From assembly GCA_050084985.1 (NCBI GenBank), contig JBITNC010000001.1, forward strand, positions 73,408,001 through 73,472,000: a stretch of DNA of 64,000 nucleotides, written 5' to 3'. Shown here one piece after another: positions 10,334 to 20,934 of the stretch (position 1 is the stretch's first letter; each line of letters opens with the position of its first letter). The notes beneath the pieces are model-generated. The model was not told the DNA's origin. It saw only the letters and a list, made by a program, of their open reading frames with translations, and did not search any database. The DNA comes from Nageia nagi. Lineage: Eukaryota > Pinophyta. Both the position numbers and the translations under genes were made by a program.

Positions 10334-12645
10334 TATTTGGAGGCTCCTCTTCACATCCTTGGTGTGGAGGCTCTTCATCTTCAGCTTGGAGGTCCTCATT
10401 CTTTATCCTTCACTTCCATTGTGAGGTAAAAGTGATTCATGGTATAATCTTACTTCACTTTATCTTGGATTACTAACATATTTTGTGTTATGTTAGCCTT
10501 TGTTTATGACAAAATTTGTTTAAAGTAACAATATATGTTGATACATATTTTTATACTAACATGTTTTATTGTTAGTTGCAATTTTTTTTTTTAAATTGCT
10601 CTGTGAAACCATTACCATCAACCTCCTCTCACCGCTTGCGGCTCCGCATTCGTGTGGCTGGTGGCCATCAACCTCCTCTGAAGTTGCTTGTATTGATGAT
10701 GAAACCCTGTGAATTCTACTGCTCTTCTTTTTTACAAAAAACTTGAATGTGTGTGAGAATTTGGGGTTTATGACGAATGGTGGCAGAACTGGGTGTTTTG
10801 CCTGACCAGGTAGAGGGGAAGCTATAAATGGCAGCGCCATGGGAGCAAGACTCAGAGACCTCCTGCTGAAATGAGATGTCCATCTCCCTCCTTGCAATAA
10901 GGCGCACCATAACCGCATGTTCTTAGTGACCATCAACCTCCTCTCTACATTTCTTTTGGGTCTCCTTCGTCGAACCCTACGCCTCGTCCTTTTTTTTTTT
11001 CACGCACGACCACCCACTATCTTTACTATTTTGTTGATTATTGTTGCTCAATCTAGTCTCAATTTTTTTAGCCTCCACACACACTTTTTTTCTTCTTTAG
11101 TTGGTGAGCATTTAATATTTTGTGATTACTTGTAAGCCACTTACACCTAGTAGCTAACGCATATTCTCTTCTTTGGTAGGCATTTAATTTTCTTTGCTTG
11201 CTTACAAGTCACTTCTTCCTATTTAATGCACTTAGAAGCCTTATACTCTACATTTAAAGTATTATCATAGTGAGTTTACTTACCTTACTTTAGAGTATGT
11301 TGTTGGTCACAAATTCATCATTACCCTTTTGAAGGCATTTAATTTCTTTTCTTTGCTTGCAAGCCACTTCATTTACACTTCAAAAATGATTTTTTAAATG
11401 AGGTATTTTTTTAGTACGCTTTTAAGTAAAAAGATTTTTTTTTTTTTACAAATTGTTGGCCAATATACATTATTTTTTATATAACTATGAAATTTTCTTT
11501 AAGTGATAATCAAATTATTAAGGATTAAATTATTTTAAGTTAAAGGGGGAGATATTTGTGAATGTCTTTACTTAAATTTCTTTTTAGATCCTTTATGATT
11601 AAAATACATTTTTATCATTTAGAAACTTTTTAATGCATATTTATTACTTAGAAATTTTTAATGTTGCATGCTAAGGACTTAAATCTTTTAAGATGATGCA
11701 TGCTTAGTACTTAAATTTTATGCATGCTTAATACTTATTTGTTAAGTTAATGCATGTTTATGCTTAAATTTCTTAAGTTAATGCTTAATACTTAAAAGTT
11801 GAAAGCATGCTTAGTACTTATGTTTAGTATTTAATTTTTTTATGATGCATTTGATGATTCCTTAATTTTTTACTTCCTTAAGCAAAGTATGGAATGGACT
11901 TGTGCAAATAAGGAATGATGTAAAGATGTCCTTTAGGGGTTAGTAAACAAAACTCATTGGACTCTTAGGTTCCAAGTTATGAATGGATGTTTTATTTATG
12001 CTTTTTTACTTCATGTTTCGTATTTTGATTTATTTGCTTATGCAAACAAAAACGCAAACATTGAAATAAACAACCTCTTAAAATGAACACATCCGCACGT
12101 ACATTCCGCAACATGACTTGTTTGGAGAGCCATGAGGTGAGGACAGGTGGATTGGACATAACTCCAATAGGTGGACATGCATGTGTGTAGTGATGCCACA
12201 TGTCTGCATGTCCATTCAAGGATTATCTTGATAACCTAGGAGGACAACTTGAAATCTAATCAAAATTAATAATTTGGCTGATCCAATAAACGTCATAACC
12301 TTGGAAAATAGTAGGTACTCCTTGTGAGAAAATATGATACTAACCAAAGCGAACTGGTTGAGGATTGGTAGTACTTGGGCTCCTCTTGTGTAGGCATCCA
12401 GGTGAAGATCTAATTTTAGACAAGAAAACAAACTTCAACAATGTCATTCTTCATCTATGGTTCTTGAGATGAGAAATGTATTTGGGTACATGGATTATTA
12501 TTGTAAAACATTTGCACTTGTGAATCAAATCAAACATGTGTCTAGTTTTAAATTTAACATGTATTATTTACTTGGTTAAAACTTAACATATAATGTTGTT
12601 TTTTGAACCACATGCTTATTACTTTTTTACATCCTTGTGTAGCAA
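10334..12645 (+). other. Extra-long copia leader, probably containing an intron and acquired sequence
   Basis: Copia leaders are usually short; this one is 2.3 kb. It starts with GAG-GTAAAAG near 10421, a plausible splice donor, and ends with a pyrimidine tract and TTGTGTAG-CAAATG at 12636-12648, a plausible acceptor just before the gag ATG. Between them are a GC-richer stretch with a transit-peptide-like frame on the opposite strand (10556-10840) and AT-rich sequence. At 11640-11830 the motif GCATGCTTAGTACTTAAA recurs. Nothing recognisable lies in 11140-12430. The intron is inference. Confidence 0.5.
10556..10840 (-). pseudogene. Putative captured first exon of a plastid-targeted host protein
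   Basis: On the - strand an ATG at 10840-10838 opens a 94-codon frame. The first 60 or so residues (MALPFIASPLPGQAKHP, then a Ser/Lys/Arg-rich, acid-poor stretch, then RVSSSIQATSEE) have the composition of a chloroplast transit peptide, including an (V/I)xA-like end. Base composition is richer in GC than the surrounding copia sequence. The segment is bounded by exact 15 bp direct repeats CCATCAACCTCCTCT at 10615-10629, 10665-10679 and 10930-10944. It lies between the LTRs of the copia element, antisense to gag. I read it as a piece of a nuclear gene picked up by the element; the donor gene is not identifiable. It could also be a chance frame. Confidence 0.4.
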
Positions 12646-13560
12646 ATGGGAGACTCCTTTTTACCTGAACACATTCTTGATGGTTCCAACTTTGGTATTT
12701 GGAAACCTCGGATGAGAGCTGAATTACAGGCAAGGAAGCTTTGGCAAACAATAAATGAGAACCTTGTACCTCCTACAGATGAGAAGGCACTAGAGGCTTA
12801 CAACACAAAGAATAAGTTGGCAACCTCCATGATCTTCTGTGCAGTTTCAGATGATGTGCTCCTAATGATTTCCTCTTCAACCTCGGCAAAGGAAGCTTAT
12901 GATAAGCTTAAGCAAATCTACCTTGGTTCAAATTTTTTAAGAAGGTTTACCATTCTTCAAAAGTTGCTTTAATCTCGTCAAGGGGAAGATGAAAATGTTG
13001 CCATCTACTTGAACAAAATCATTGACCTAAAGACCCAACTTGTTACTTGTGGGTGCAATTGGATCAATGATGAGTTCATGGTCTTCATCATTCTGCAAAG
13101 TTTGGAAACTTTGTAACGATTATAGAAACAAGGCTTGATGATGAAGAAGAAGTCTTCTCCCTTGAAAACCTTTCTAGGCACCTTTTGAAGCATGAAGAAA
13201 CCCTTAACAATAAAGTGTTGATTTCTTCTCCTAAAGATAATAACGTTGCTCTTGGAGCAACCAAAACTCCTTTCAAGAAGAACTTCAACCATCAAAAGAA
13301 ATTTTATCCTTTTTCCTCCAAGAGGTTTGAGAAAAGAGATAATGGCAACAATAGGAACTATATCAACAGCCGGAACAAAGGCAACAACAACCACTTCAAG
13401 CAAAGAAATGGAAAAAGTAAAGCAAACAATCCATATCCTAAGGAAAAGTTTGATGGTAATTGTAACTATTATGGCATCCAAGGTCACAAAGAAGTTGATT
13501 GCTATAAAAAGAAAAGAGAGGAAAAGAACAAAGGCAATATTAATGTAAAGAACTTCAAAG
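12646..13560 (+). pseudogene. gag: copia gag, broken
   Basis: The capsid-like N-terminus starts at ATG 12646 (MGDSFLPEHILDGSNFGIW), the typical plant copia gag opening. A TAA at 12970-12972 interrupts a Gln position. A second stop near 13115 with a one-base frame change shifts to the frame of 13185. The nucleocapsid zinc knuckle near 13459-13500 reads CNYYGIQGHKEVDC, so the second Cys of the CCHC is Tyr. The C-terminal part is rich in Lys, Asn and Gly. Gag would have formed the cytoplasmic virus-like particle; this copy cannot. Confidence 0.85.
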
Positions 13561-13889
13561 GAAAGAAGAATATTCAAGCTGGTTTTGTTGCGGCATTCTA
13601 CTCCTTGTCTCGCACTTTTTCATCTAATTGGATTGTTGACCCTGGTTGCACTAATCACCTATGCTTTGAAAGCGCTAAGTTTAAGAACTTTCACAAGTAT
13701 AGAAAAGATGCAGTTGTGATAGGTGATAACTCTACCTTTGAAGTCCAAGGAATTAGAAGTGTATTGATTCACGGGAAGGTTTTTGACAATGTGCTCTATG
13801 TTCTTAAGCTTAGGATGAACATTCTCTTCGTGATCCAAGTTGCTAAAAAAAGGTACTCATTTGAGTTCGACTCAATCTTTGTGCATTAA
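13561..13889 (+). pseudogene. copia aspartic protease, active-site mutation
   Basis: The frame continuous with the zinc knuckle carries SSNWIVDPGCTNHLC (13620-13665), where copia proteases have WI(V/I)D(S/T)GC. The catalytic Asp-Ser/Thr-Gly triplet is Asp-Pro-Gly here, which should abolish processing. The flap-side sequence VVIGDNSTFEVQGI follows and the frame ends at a TAA (13887-13889). Confidence 0.85.
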
Positions 13890-13903
13890 GAAAAGGACTT
13901 GCC

Positions 13904-14850
13904 ATGTTGGTTAAAGGATCAGTGAAAGATGATCTTTACATTGTGGATCAAATTCCATCAAAGATGTGTCTCACTACAAGTGTGTGTTCTAAAAGCAATC
14001 TTTGGCATCAACGTTTAGGGCACCTTAACCACAAGAGTATACAAGTCATGAAAGATCGAGAATTTTTGGAAGGTGCCTTCAATTACTCTTTCGATTAGTC
14101 TATGTGAGAAGTGCATTTTTGGCAAGATGCATAGGCAAAAGTTTGAAAAAGATAAGGCAATAAGAGCATCTTAACCTTTTCAACTTGTGCATTTAGATTT
14201 GATGGGTCCGTTTCAGACTAAGTTGCTTGGAGGAGCATTTTACGTCTTGACCTTCATTGATAACTTTAGTAGGATGACCTTTGGGTATCTACTTGAACAT
14301 AAGGATCAAACCTTTGAGAGTTTTAAGGTTTTTAAGGCTTTTGTTGAGAATCAAACTAACCTTAAAATCAAAATATTGAAATCAGATAATGGAGAAGAAT
14401 ATAACAGCAATGAGTTCAATAACTATTGTGTTAAGTATGGAATCAAGAGGCAAGTTACGATTCTTTACACTCCTCAGCAAAATGGTGTTATCGAAAGGAA
14501 AAACAGAACAATTATAGAAATGGCTAGATGCATGTTGGGTAATCTTCCTAGTTTCTTGTGGGGTGAAGCTATGAGCATTGCTATTTACACTTTGAATAGG
14601 TGTCCCACAAAAGCTGTTCAGAGTAAAACTCCTTTTGAAGCATGGTCAAGAAGAAAACCTAACATTTCTCACCTTAAGGTGTTTGGTTGTGAAGCATTCT
14701 CCTACATTGTTTCCTAGAAAAAAAAAAGTTGAACAAAAGAGCTGAAAAATGCATCTTTGTAGGTCATGACAGTCAGCATAGAGGCTACAGGCTCTACTTT
14801 TCATCCTATAAAGCCGTGTTTGTTTCAAGGGATGAAAAATTCAATGAACT
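13904..14850 (+). pseudogene. copia integrase with pre-integrase zinc-binding domain, interrupted
   Basis: LWHQRLGHLNHKSIQVM (14000-14050) is the gag-pre-integrase His motif; CEKCIFGK follows after a frame break. The core reads HLDLMGPF (14190), LKSDNGEEY (14379) and GVIERKNRTI (14484), supplying the D, D and E of the DD35E catalytic triad, all retained. It ends in SHLKVFGCEAFSYI, the usual copia integrase tail, with a stop (TAG) at 14715-14717 at the edge of an A-run. In-frame stops and shifts lie between the zinc-binding part and the core. Confidence 0.9.
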
Positions 14851-14959
14851 TCTTTAAGACTTTGCTTCTAATGAGGATGTTGATGATCCAAAAGACTCTT
14901 TAGTTGCACTTAGTTGGTTAGATATTGATGTAAACAAGTCACCTTAGGAGCAAAATTCT

Positions 14960-15890
14960 CCAACACAAAGAGTAACAAGGAGCATGAACTTGAACATATC
15001 CTTAGTTGCCAAGTTTGACAACAAGCATGAGCCCTCAACCTTCAAAGAAGCTTCAAAGCACGAGTGTTGGATGGAAGCCATGAAAGTGGAGTATGAGCCT
15101 CTTATGAAAATAAAACTTGGGATTTGATTCCTTATCCCAATGAGAAAAATGTGATTGACAATAAGCGGATCTACAAGGTCAAGTTCAATTCTGTTGGAGA
15201 TATTGAGAAATACAAGGCAAGGTTAGTAGCCAAAGGTTTTGCTCAGAACTACGGTGTAGATTATGAGGAAACCTTTGCTCCCATGGCAAAGATGCCTACT
15301 GTGAGAATTATCCTTACTCTTTCTGCAGCTCAAGGATGGAAAATTTTTCAACTTGACATCAAGAATGCATTTCTCAATGGTGACTTAGATGTGGAAATCT
15401 TCATGAATCAACCAGAAGGGTTTATTGTGGAAGGCAAAGAATTCTTTGTGTGCAAGATAAAGAAGTTATTGTATGGACTTAAACAAGCACCTAGAGCCTG
15501 GTACAAAAAGATTTCTGGGTCTTTGCAAACATTGGTTTCTCCAAGTATTTTTTTGACTCCGATCTATATGTGCTCAATTAGGGAAAAGACATGGTCTTGA
15601 TTCTCCTTTATGTGGATGATCTTTTGATTATTGGAAACAATGATGAAATCATTTAAGAGTGCATATCCAAACTTAAAGCAACGTTTGAAATGATTGATCT
15701 TGGTCTTTTGCACTACTACCTTGGAATGCAAGTATACCAATATAAGGATTGTACTTATCTTAGTCAATTTAAGTATATATTAGACATTTTGCAGAAGTTT
15801 GGAATGGAAGAATGTAGATATACTGCAATCCCAGTCTCTCATGGAATCACTGTTTCACTGAACTTCAACTCTTAATTAGCTGATGCTACA
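14960..15890 (+). pseudogene. copia reverse transcriptase, broken
   Basis: Motifs appear in order: EASKHECWMEAMKVEYEPL (15047 on), YKARLVAKGFAQ, FQLDIKNAFLNGDL with a catalytic Asp (15347 on), LLYGLKQAPRAWYKKI, and LLYVDDLLIIGNN (about 15605) with the YVDD box. The last is in a different frame after a TGA at 15598-15600. Further stops occur near 15653 (TAA, GAAATCATTTAA) and 15873. The catalytic aspartates survive but the frame does not. Confidence 0.9.
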
Positions 15891-16560
15891 GCTTATAGGC
15901 AATTAATTGGTAGTCTTTTGTATTTGACTATTTCCAAGTCAGATATTGCCTTTGTAGTGAATCTGATGGCACGATTCATGCAGAAACCATATGTTGAGCA
16001 TCTCAATGCTATTAAGCAAATCTTGAGGTATGTTGTAGGGACTAAGGATCTTGCTCTCAAGTATTCTAAGTTGCCCTTGTTTGTTTCTCTCTGGATTCTC
16101 AGATTTTGACTATGGGGGAGATAGAGATGATAGGAAATCAACTTCTGCGTATGTGTTTAGCATTGGTTCAGGTGCTATCTCTTGGACTTTTAAGAAGCAG
16201 CCTACTGTTTCTTTTTCCACCACAAAAGCGAGTACCATGACATGTCTGTTGCAGCTCAGGAAGCTATTTGGCTTAGGCATCTTTTGAAAGAAACTGGATA
16301 TTAGCAGGCTGGCTTATCTTTGATTTCTTCAGACAATTAGTCGGCTATTTCTTTGGCTAAGAATCCTGTGTTCCATCAAAAACTAAAACATGTGGAAATC
16401 CATGCCCATTTTATCAGGGAGAAGGTTTTTGATAACATCATACACCTGGAGTATTGTCCATCCATCTTAAACTCCGTTGATTTGTTCAGCAAGCCCCTCT
16501 TGGAAGCTTAGTTCTGTAAGCTTAGGGATGCTATCGAGTTGGTGAAGTTGCACTCAAGGG
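15891..16560 (+). pseudogene. copia RNase H and C-terminal pol, broken
   Basis: YRQLIGSLLYLTISKSDIAF and [15 protein letters not shown] lead to [20 protein letters not shown] (from about 16096), the RNase H signature in which copia elements usually have [26 protein letters not shown] follows, where the normal S(S/T)TEAEY glutamate is changed to Lys. KHVEIHAHFIREKV (16386-16430) and DLFSKPL (about 16480) are the standard copia pol end. Several frame changes separate these pieces. Confidence 0.9.
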
Positions 16561-17272
16561 GGAGTGAAGTTCGAATTCTTATGTTGAATTCATGTTTGTG
16601 ATGACAACTTCACCTCTAGGAGGATTTTGTGTTGTATAGTGTTGATTTTGTTGTACACCTTCGTGGTAAGTTTGCTCTGCATGAGGAACTTGTTGTACAA
16701 AATTTTAAAAAAGAAAAAGATTGGCCAATCTAACACTGTTCAGTTATCCATATGTGAGGAACTCTTATGTGTCTTTTGGCATTGTTCAGTTATTCATATG
16801 TGAGGAACTCGTATGTGCATGCTTTATTTTGTAATGATAATCAACACATGTTTTATATATAGTAGGAGACTATGAGTTTTTGGCATGGCATCTTTGTGAT
16901 GAATTATAGTGCACCATTAATTAGTTTATGATGGCATTTGTGTGATTCATCTATCCTTGTTGATATGAATATGTTGTATCTAACTGATCTTGTTATTTGA
17001 ACTACTTATCACCTGCAGGTTATTTACTTTGGGTATGCAGACTCTTGGAGACTCTTCATGACTTCCAGTTGGATGACTACTTCATGTACATTGAAACCGG
17101 TTGTGGTTAATGATTGTATTTGGCAAAGTAGTGAGTCTCAAATTAGATCTTTCTTACTTCACAAATATGTAAAAAGTTCTCATCTCCGTTGTATCTGTTT
17201 GGAGGAGAATTCTCTTACTTTCTCTCTTCCTTCTCTCTTATTCACTCTATCCCAATATTGCATTAAGGGGAG
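16561..17272 (+). other. copia 3' untranslated region with polypurine tract
   Basis: No ORF is supported. The phrase TTCAGTTATNCATATGTGAGG occurs twice (about 16740 and 16787) as a short tandem duplication. AAGGGGAG at 17265-17272 directly abuts the 3' LTR and is the polypurine tract that primes plus-strand DNA. Confidence 0.8.
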
Positions 17273-17772
17273 TGTTGGAATGTATAATGCATTATTGTAA
17301 AGGTTTGTATTAATCCTCTTTGTAGGTTCACTAATACTTAAGGGTATCATTAGATACCTTAAGTATTTAAGTGAATATGATAATGTAATTTGTCCTACAC
17401 TTTAAGTCATAAGCATGCCCCTTGGGTGAAAGGATGTGCATGTCATGCTTTTGTACATTGGGTAAAAGGGTGATCCAAAGATGGATTTTGGCCTATAAAT
17501 AGAAGGCTCCCTCTTTGTTATTAGACACCAATTTGTGGAGTAAAGTTATGCTATAGAATAGTTCCTAGGAGTTAAGATTAGGAGGATTGTAAGAGAGTTG
17601 TATTTGTGATTGAAGTAAAAATCTAGTTAGTGGATGTACTCCTAGTTGGAGGAACCACTTACATCTTGTGTTGTGTTGTGAGATTGCTTTGTGAGTTTGT
17701 TAGATGTGAATTGTGAGCTTTCATGTGATCTTGGGAGTTTAGAGTTGTTCATGTTATAGTTCAATTCTCTCA
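17273..17772 (+). repeat. 3' LTR of the copia element
   Basis: This 500 bp LTR starts with canonical TG (TGTTGGAATG) and ends with CA (TTCAATTCTCTCA). It is collinear with 9820-10319 with about 29 substitutions. It is preceded by the polypurine tract and followed by the ACAAC target duplication (17773-17777). Confidence 0.95.
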
Positions 17773-18745
17773 ACAACCACGAGATTTTCAAACTTTTTTT
17801 GAATGAATGGTACCTCTATTGTTATTAGTAAGGCAACTACTGACAAGAGAAGGCCATAAAGTGGTTAGGATTGGAGAATTCAAATGAGGAGATTGAAGTT
17901 GGACCGATTCGCCTAGAAGGACATGAGTATAATATTAATGCTAATGCCTTTTCTTTGAGACAAGAAGGGACAAAGAAAGATCAAGAAATCTAGAAGTTGA
18001 AAAAAGAACTAGTTGTCAAGAATAAGTTTTGCAAAGAAATTGAAGCGGCACACATGCAATCGGATGACATCAAAAGGTAGGCTTGTCTAAACATGGGAAT
18101 GGAAGCCATGAAAGACGAATTAAAAAAGACCATTATGGAAGCTTTCAAGGACTTATCTTTTTATAAATCGCAAGCTCTATAGAAGAAGAGGCAAAGGTCT
18201 AGGCAATGAATGATAAACTGTTCCAACTATTTGAGATATGGAACCTATACTAGGATGACATAAATGAGTTGCATTGGAAGTTAGAAGACAAGCCAATGCA
18301 GCAGGAGTATTGCATGATTTTTGGGTATTATTTTGATTGGTTGAAGTATTCAATGAACAAATGCCAAGTCTTGGTCAAGAATATGACAAAAGAAAAAGAA
18401 GAGGTTAAGGCACTAATGGGTGATTTTCAATATGGTGTCACCTTCTTAGACGACTTTGGAGTACCAAGGAGAGAAGACTTAGTATCAAAAGAGGTCCAAC
18501 ACATGATCAACAACATGCTTTACATGCAGGATGTTAACATGCTCAAGATTGGGGGTCCCTTCAAAGATGAAAGAGAATTATTAGCATGGAAGTACCAAAT
18601 GAAACAAGTTTCAGCCAGGATTGCAAAGCAAAATAGAAAGAATCGAAAAGCCTTTGATATACTTGATGTGGGTCTAGAGAAGAAGGAAGCATTCATGGGA
18701 GATCACTTTGAAGAAGATGTTACACTTTTGTTGAGATTGCTTTGA
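17773..18745 (+). pseudogene. 3' part of the interrupted retroelement ORF
   Basis: After the target duplication the old ORF resumes (HEIFKLFLNEWYLYCY) and soon meets stops. Lys/Glu-rich coiled-coil-like pieces follow (17880-18200). A 158-codon open frame from 18269 to 18745 contains EYCMIFGYYFDWLKYSM and ends with DVGLEKKEAFMGDHFEED. These match EYCHQFFYQYDWLFYTI (8070-8130) and NIGVKNRETFMGADLK (8410-8455) in the neighbour, in the same order. The two are therefore diverged copies of one unrecognised retroelement protein. No catalytic motif is seen. Confidence 0.5.
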
Positions 18746-19990
18746 GTTTTTCACATACCGGAGGCCGTATTTTATTTGATTTTCAAACTTTGATATTTCT
18801 CACCTTGTGATGGATGAGGTTTTACTCTCAAGTGTGAATGAGACTTTTTATTTTTGGCTATTTTCAGTGCATTTCATTTCATTTTGCCGCCATTTAATTT
18901 GCATTTTCATTTCATTTTCAACAGTATTTGGGCATAATTTAGTTTAATTTCATTAGAATTTTGATTTTAATAATAATTTATGTGAATTTCACCAAGTTTG
19001 AGGTGAATTTTCATATAGTTTTAGGTGAATTAGGGCAACAACCATTAGGGTTTTGAATGTTATAAATAACCCTAGAGGGCTCATTTGTGGGAGGATGAAA
19101 ATTTTTTGCAAGAGGAGAGCTATTTTGTTGCAAGATTTAAAAGACTTTTTGTAAAACTTTGACATAATCTATTTGGAATTGCTATTGTTTTCATTGAATG
19201 GAATTGTGAGTTTGAGCTATATGCTTGATGTCTACTTGTGATGCTATTGATGCTTATTAGTATTTCCTTTTAAAATTGTTGGAGTTTTTAAGGAAATAAC
19301 ATTGAATATCATATGAAGTGTTGACATTGTTACTTGGTTAGACATTACTCATAGTTTGCATGCAAACTTATGCATTTTGGCTTGTTCTCTTTATGTCCTT
19401 TAATTTGAGGACAACATTCACAGTGTTTTGATCTATCTCATTCTACATCATTTTTCCAATTGCACTTCGCTTTGAGCTCCCTTCTACATGCCATTTGTGT
19501 TGTTTGCTGTAGGAGTGGATAAGTGAATGTTGAAATCCTAACAAACCCAAAGAGAAAGGCATCCAAACCCTACTAAGTTGGTGGAGAGAATATAGCTAAG
19601 AGCTGAATGCAAGTGCCCTCGTCATCCTTATACTTTGCTTTGTTTTCACTTTCTTTGTTTTACACTTTCTTTCAAACGCCAAGGAACACCTCTAAACGAA
19701 ATGCAAAGATAACTCCATGTCCTTTTAGAAACAAATTTTGTTTTGGGTGACAGTTAGTACCTCCACCATTTTTTGAGACCTATTCCAAGTCCTTTTTCTT
19801 GTTACAAGTCAAGCATTTCATGGTCTACCCCGTAGACTATTCATTTTAGGATGAGAACCTTGGGGTATTAGTCCTTTCAAGTGGGGGAGAGGAACACCTT
19901 GTCACCTAAGGTGTTTGGATGATCTTCAATTTTATCTCTTTAGCCATATGTTGGGCTAGGAAAGAAAAACATACGAACAGAATGTAGCTT
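18746..19990 (+). repeat. LTR-like 3' segment of the interrupted element
   Basis: ATTAGGGCAACAACC then TTATAAATAACCCTAGAGGG (about 19025-19079) matches the layout of ATTAGGGCAACACTTGGGAA and CTATAAATAGACCC at 8671-8716. CCTTGGGGTATTAGTCCTTT (19858-19877) pairs with the copy near 9545. Divergence is high and ends were not defined. Confidence 0.45.
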
Positions 19991-20737
19991 TAGCATTTCT
20001 CAAATTGTGACAAGCGGTTAGAAGTACAGACAATCTTATCATATGCATCCTCAAAGTTTCTTCATTATAACTTCTAATGTTTCAATCCATATGGATTTTA
20101 CTAATTTAATTTGGCCATACGTTTTTGAATGGAGTGTAGTATTTATCGAAGTTCCAAAATTGCTCTACAATCTTTTGTCTTTATTGGAGACAATTAATTT
20201 TAGCAACTCAATGCTAACCCATACAAATTGCTGTACAATCTTTTATATTTTGGCAACTCAAAGTGAACCCATATATTAGTGAAAGTATGCAAGCTTCTTC
20301 CTGACCAAAAATACTCTTCTTGGATAATATGGATTCACACATATTGCTTATCTGTTCATCTGCAATAAACATGGAACTATATACTTGTGTCTCAAAGACA
20401 TCTGACAAAATTCATGGATATGTTTTCCATAGGTTGGTGGGAATAGTGTTGTGCAATTCATTCAAACTTCCTATTTCTTGGCTTGCTTGTATTACACATA
20501 ATTACAAGAATGGATGATCTGCAAAGTTTAAGACATCTAAGAATGTTTTGTTGATTAAGCTTAATCCCTAAAAAAATATTGCCCTTACGTTTCCATGCTT
20601 TTTTGGTCAGAGTGCTCATACCTTGACAAGTTGTTTACTTAAAAATGGACTGAAAAATGCGAGTTTCCGATTGCAGCCTTTGTGGTCTGAAATTTGAATC
20701 GCCTGTGTTTCAGAAATACATGAACATGAGTGATGTG
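19991..20737. other. Intergenic or intronic DNA, nothing recognised
   Basis: AT-rich sequence in which GCAACTCAA and ACCCATA recur about 60 bp apart (near 20204 and 20254). No coding, RNA or element signature was seen. If the metallophosphoesterase extends further upstream, this lies within one of its introns. Confidence 0.4.
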
Positions 20738-20748
20738 AAACATTCATT

Positions 20749-20923
20749 GATTGATCCCCTTGGGGATACTGCATTGGTTGTGTTCATGTCTTGTTGCTGG
20801 GAGGTCCCAGGTTCGAATCATCCGATTTTTTGTAGTACTTGTCATGCATGCGTGACTGATTCGAATGTAAAACGGTTAGGATTCCATTCAAAAATCCATC
20901 CTCCAACCTAAAAATAAAAAATA
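20749..20923 (+). mobile_element. tRNA-derived SINE with target site duplication
   Basis: A 175 bp insertion is flanked by the 11 bp direct repeat AAACATTCATT (20738-20748 and 20924-20934). It contains a perfect polymerase III B box, GGTTCGAATC (20810-20819), about 45 bp after a weaker A-box-like TGGTTGTGTTCATG. It ends in an A-rich tail (CCTAAAAATAAAAAATAAAA). These are the defining marks of a tRNA-derived SINE on the + strand. Confidence 0.75.
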
Positions 20924-20934
20924 AAACATTCATT

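Larger units (their letters stand above)
9820..17772 (+). mobile_element. Complete but decayed Ty1/copia LTR retrotransposon
   Basis: The 7953 bp element has two 500 bp LTRs, a primer binding site, a polypurine tract, a 5 bp target duplication and the copia domain order gag, protease, integrase, reverse transcriptase, RNase H. Integrase before reverse transcriptase defines Ty1/copia. The LTRs differ at about 29 positions by hand count with no indel (about 6 percent), so the insertion is old. All coding domains carry stops or frameshifts, so it cannot move autonomously. It is nested inside an older retroelement ORF. The distance from LTR to gag (over 2.3 kb) is unusually long and includes foreign sequence. 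Confidence 0.95.

Noticed and set aside
20800-20825. Possible tRNA gene at GGTTCGAATC
   Set aside because: No cloverleaf arms or acceptor stem; the A-rich tail and target duplication identify a SINE instead.
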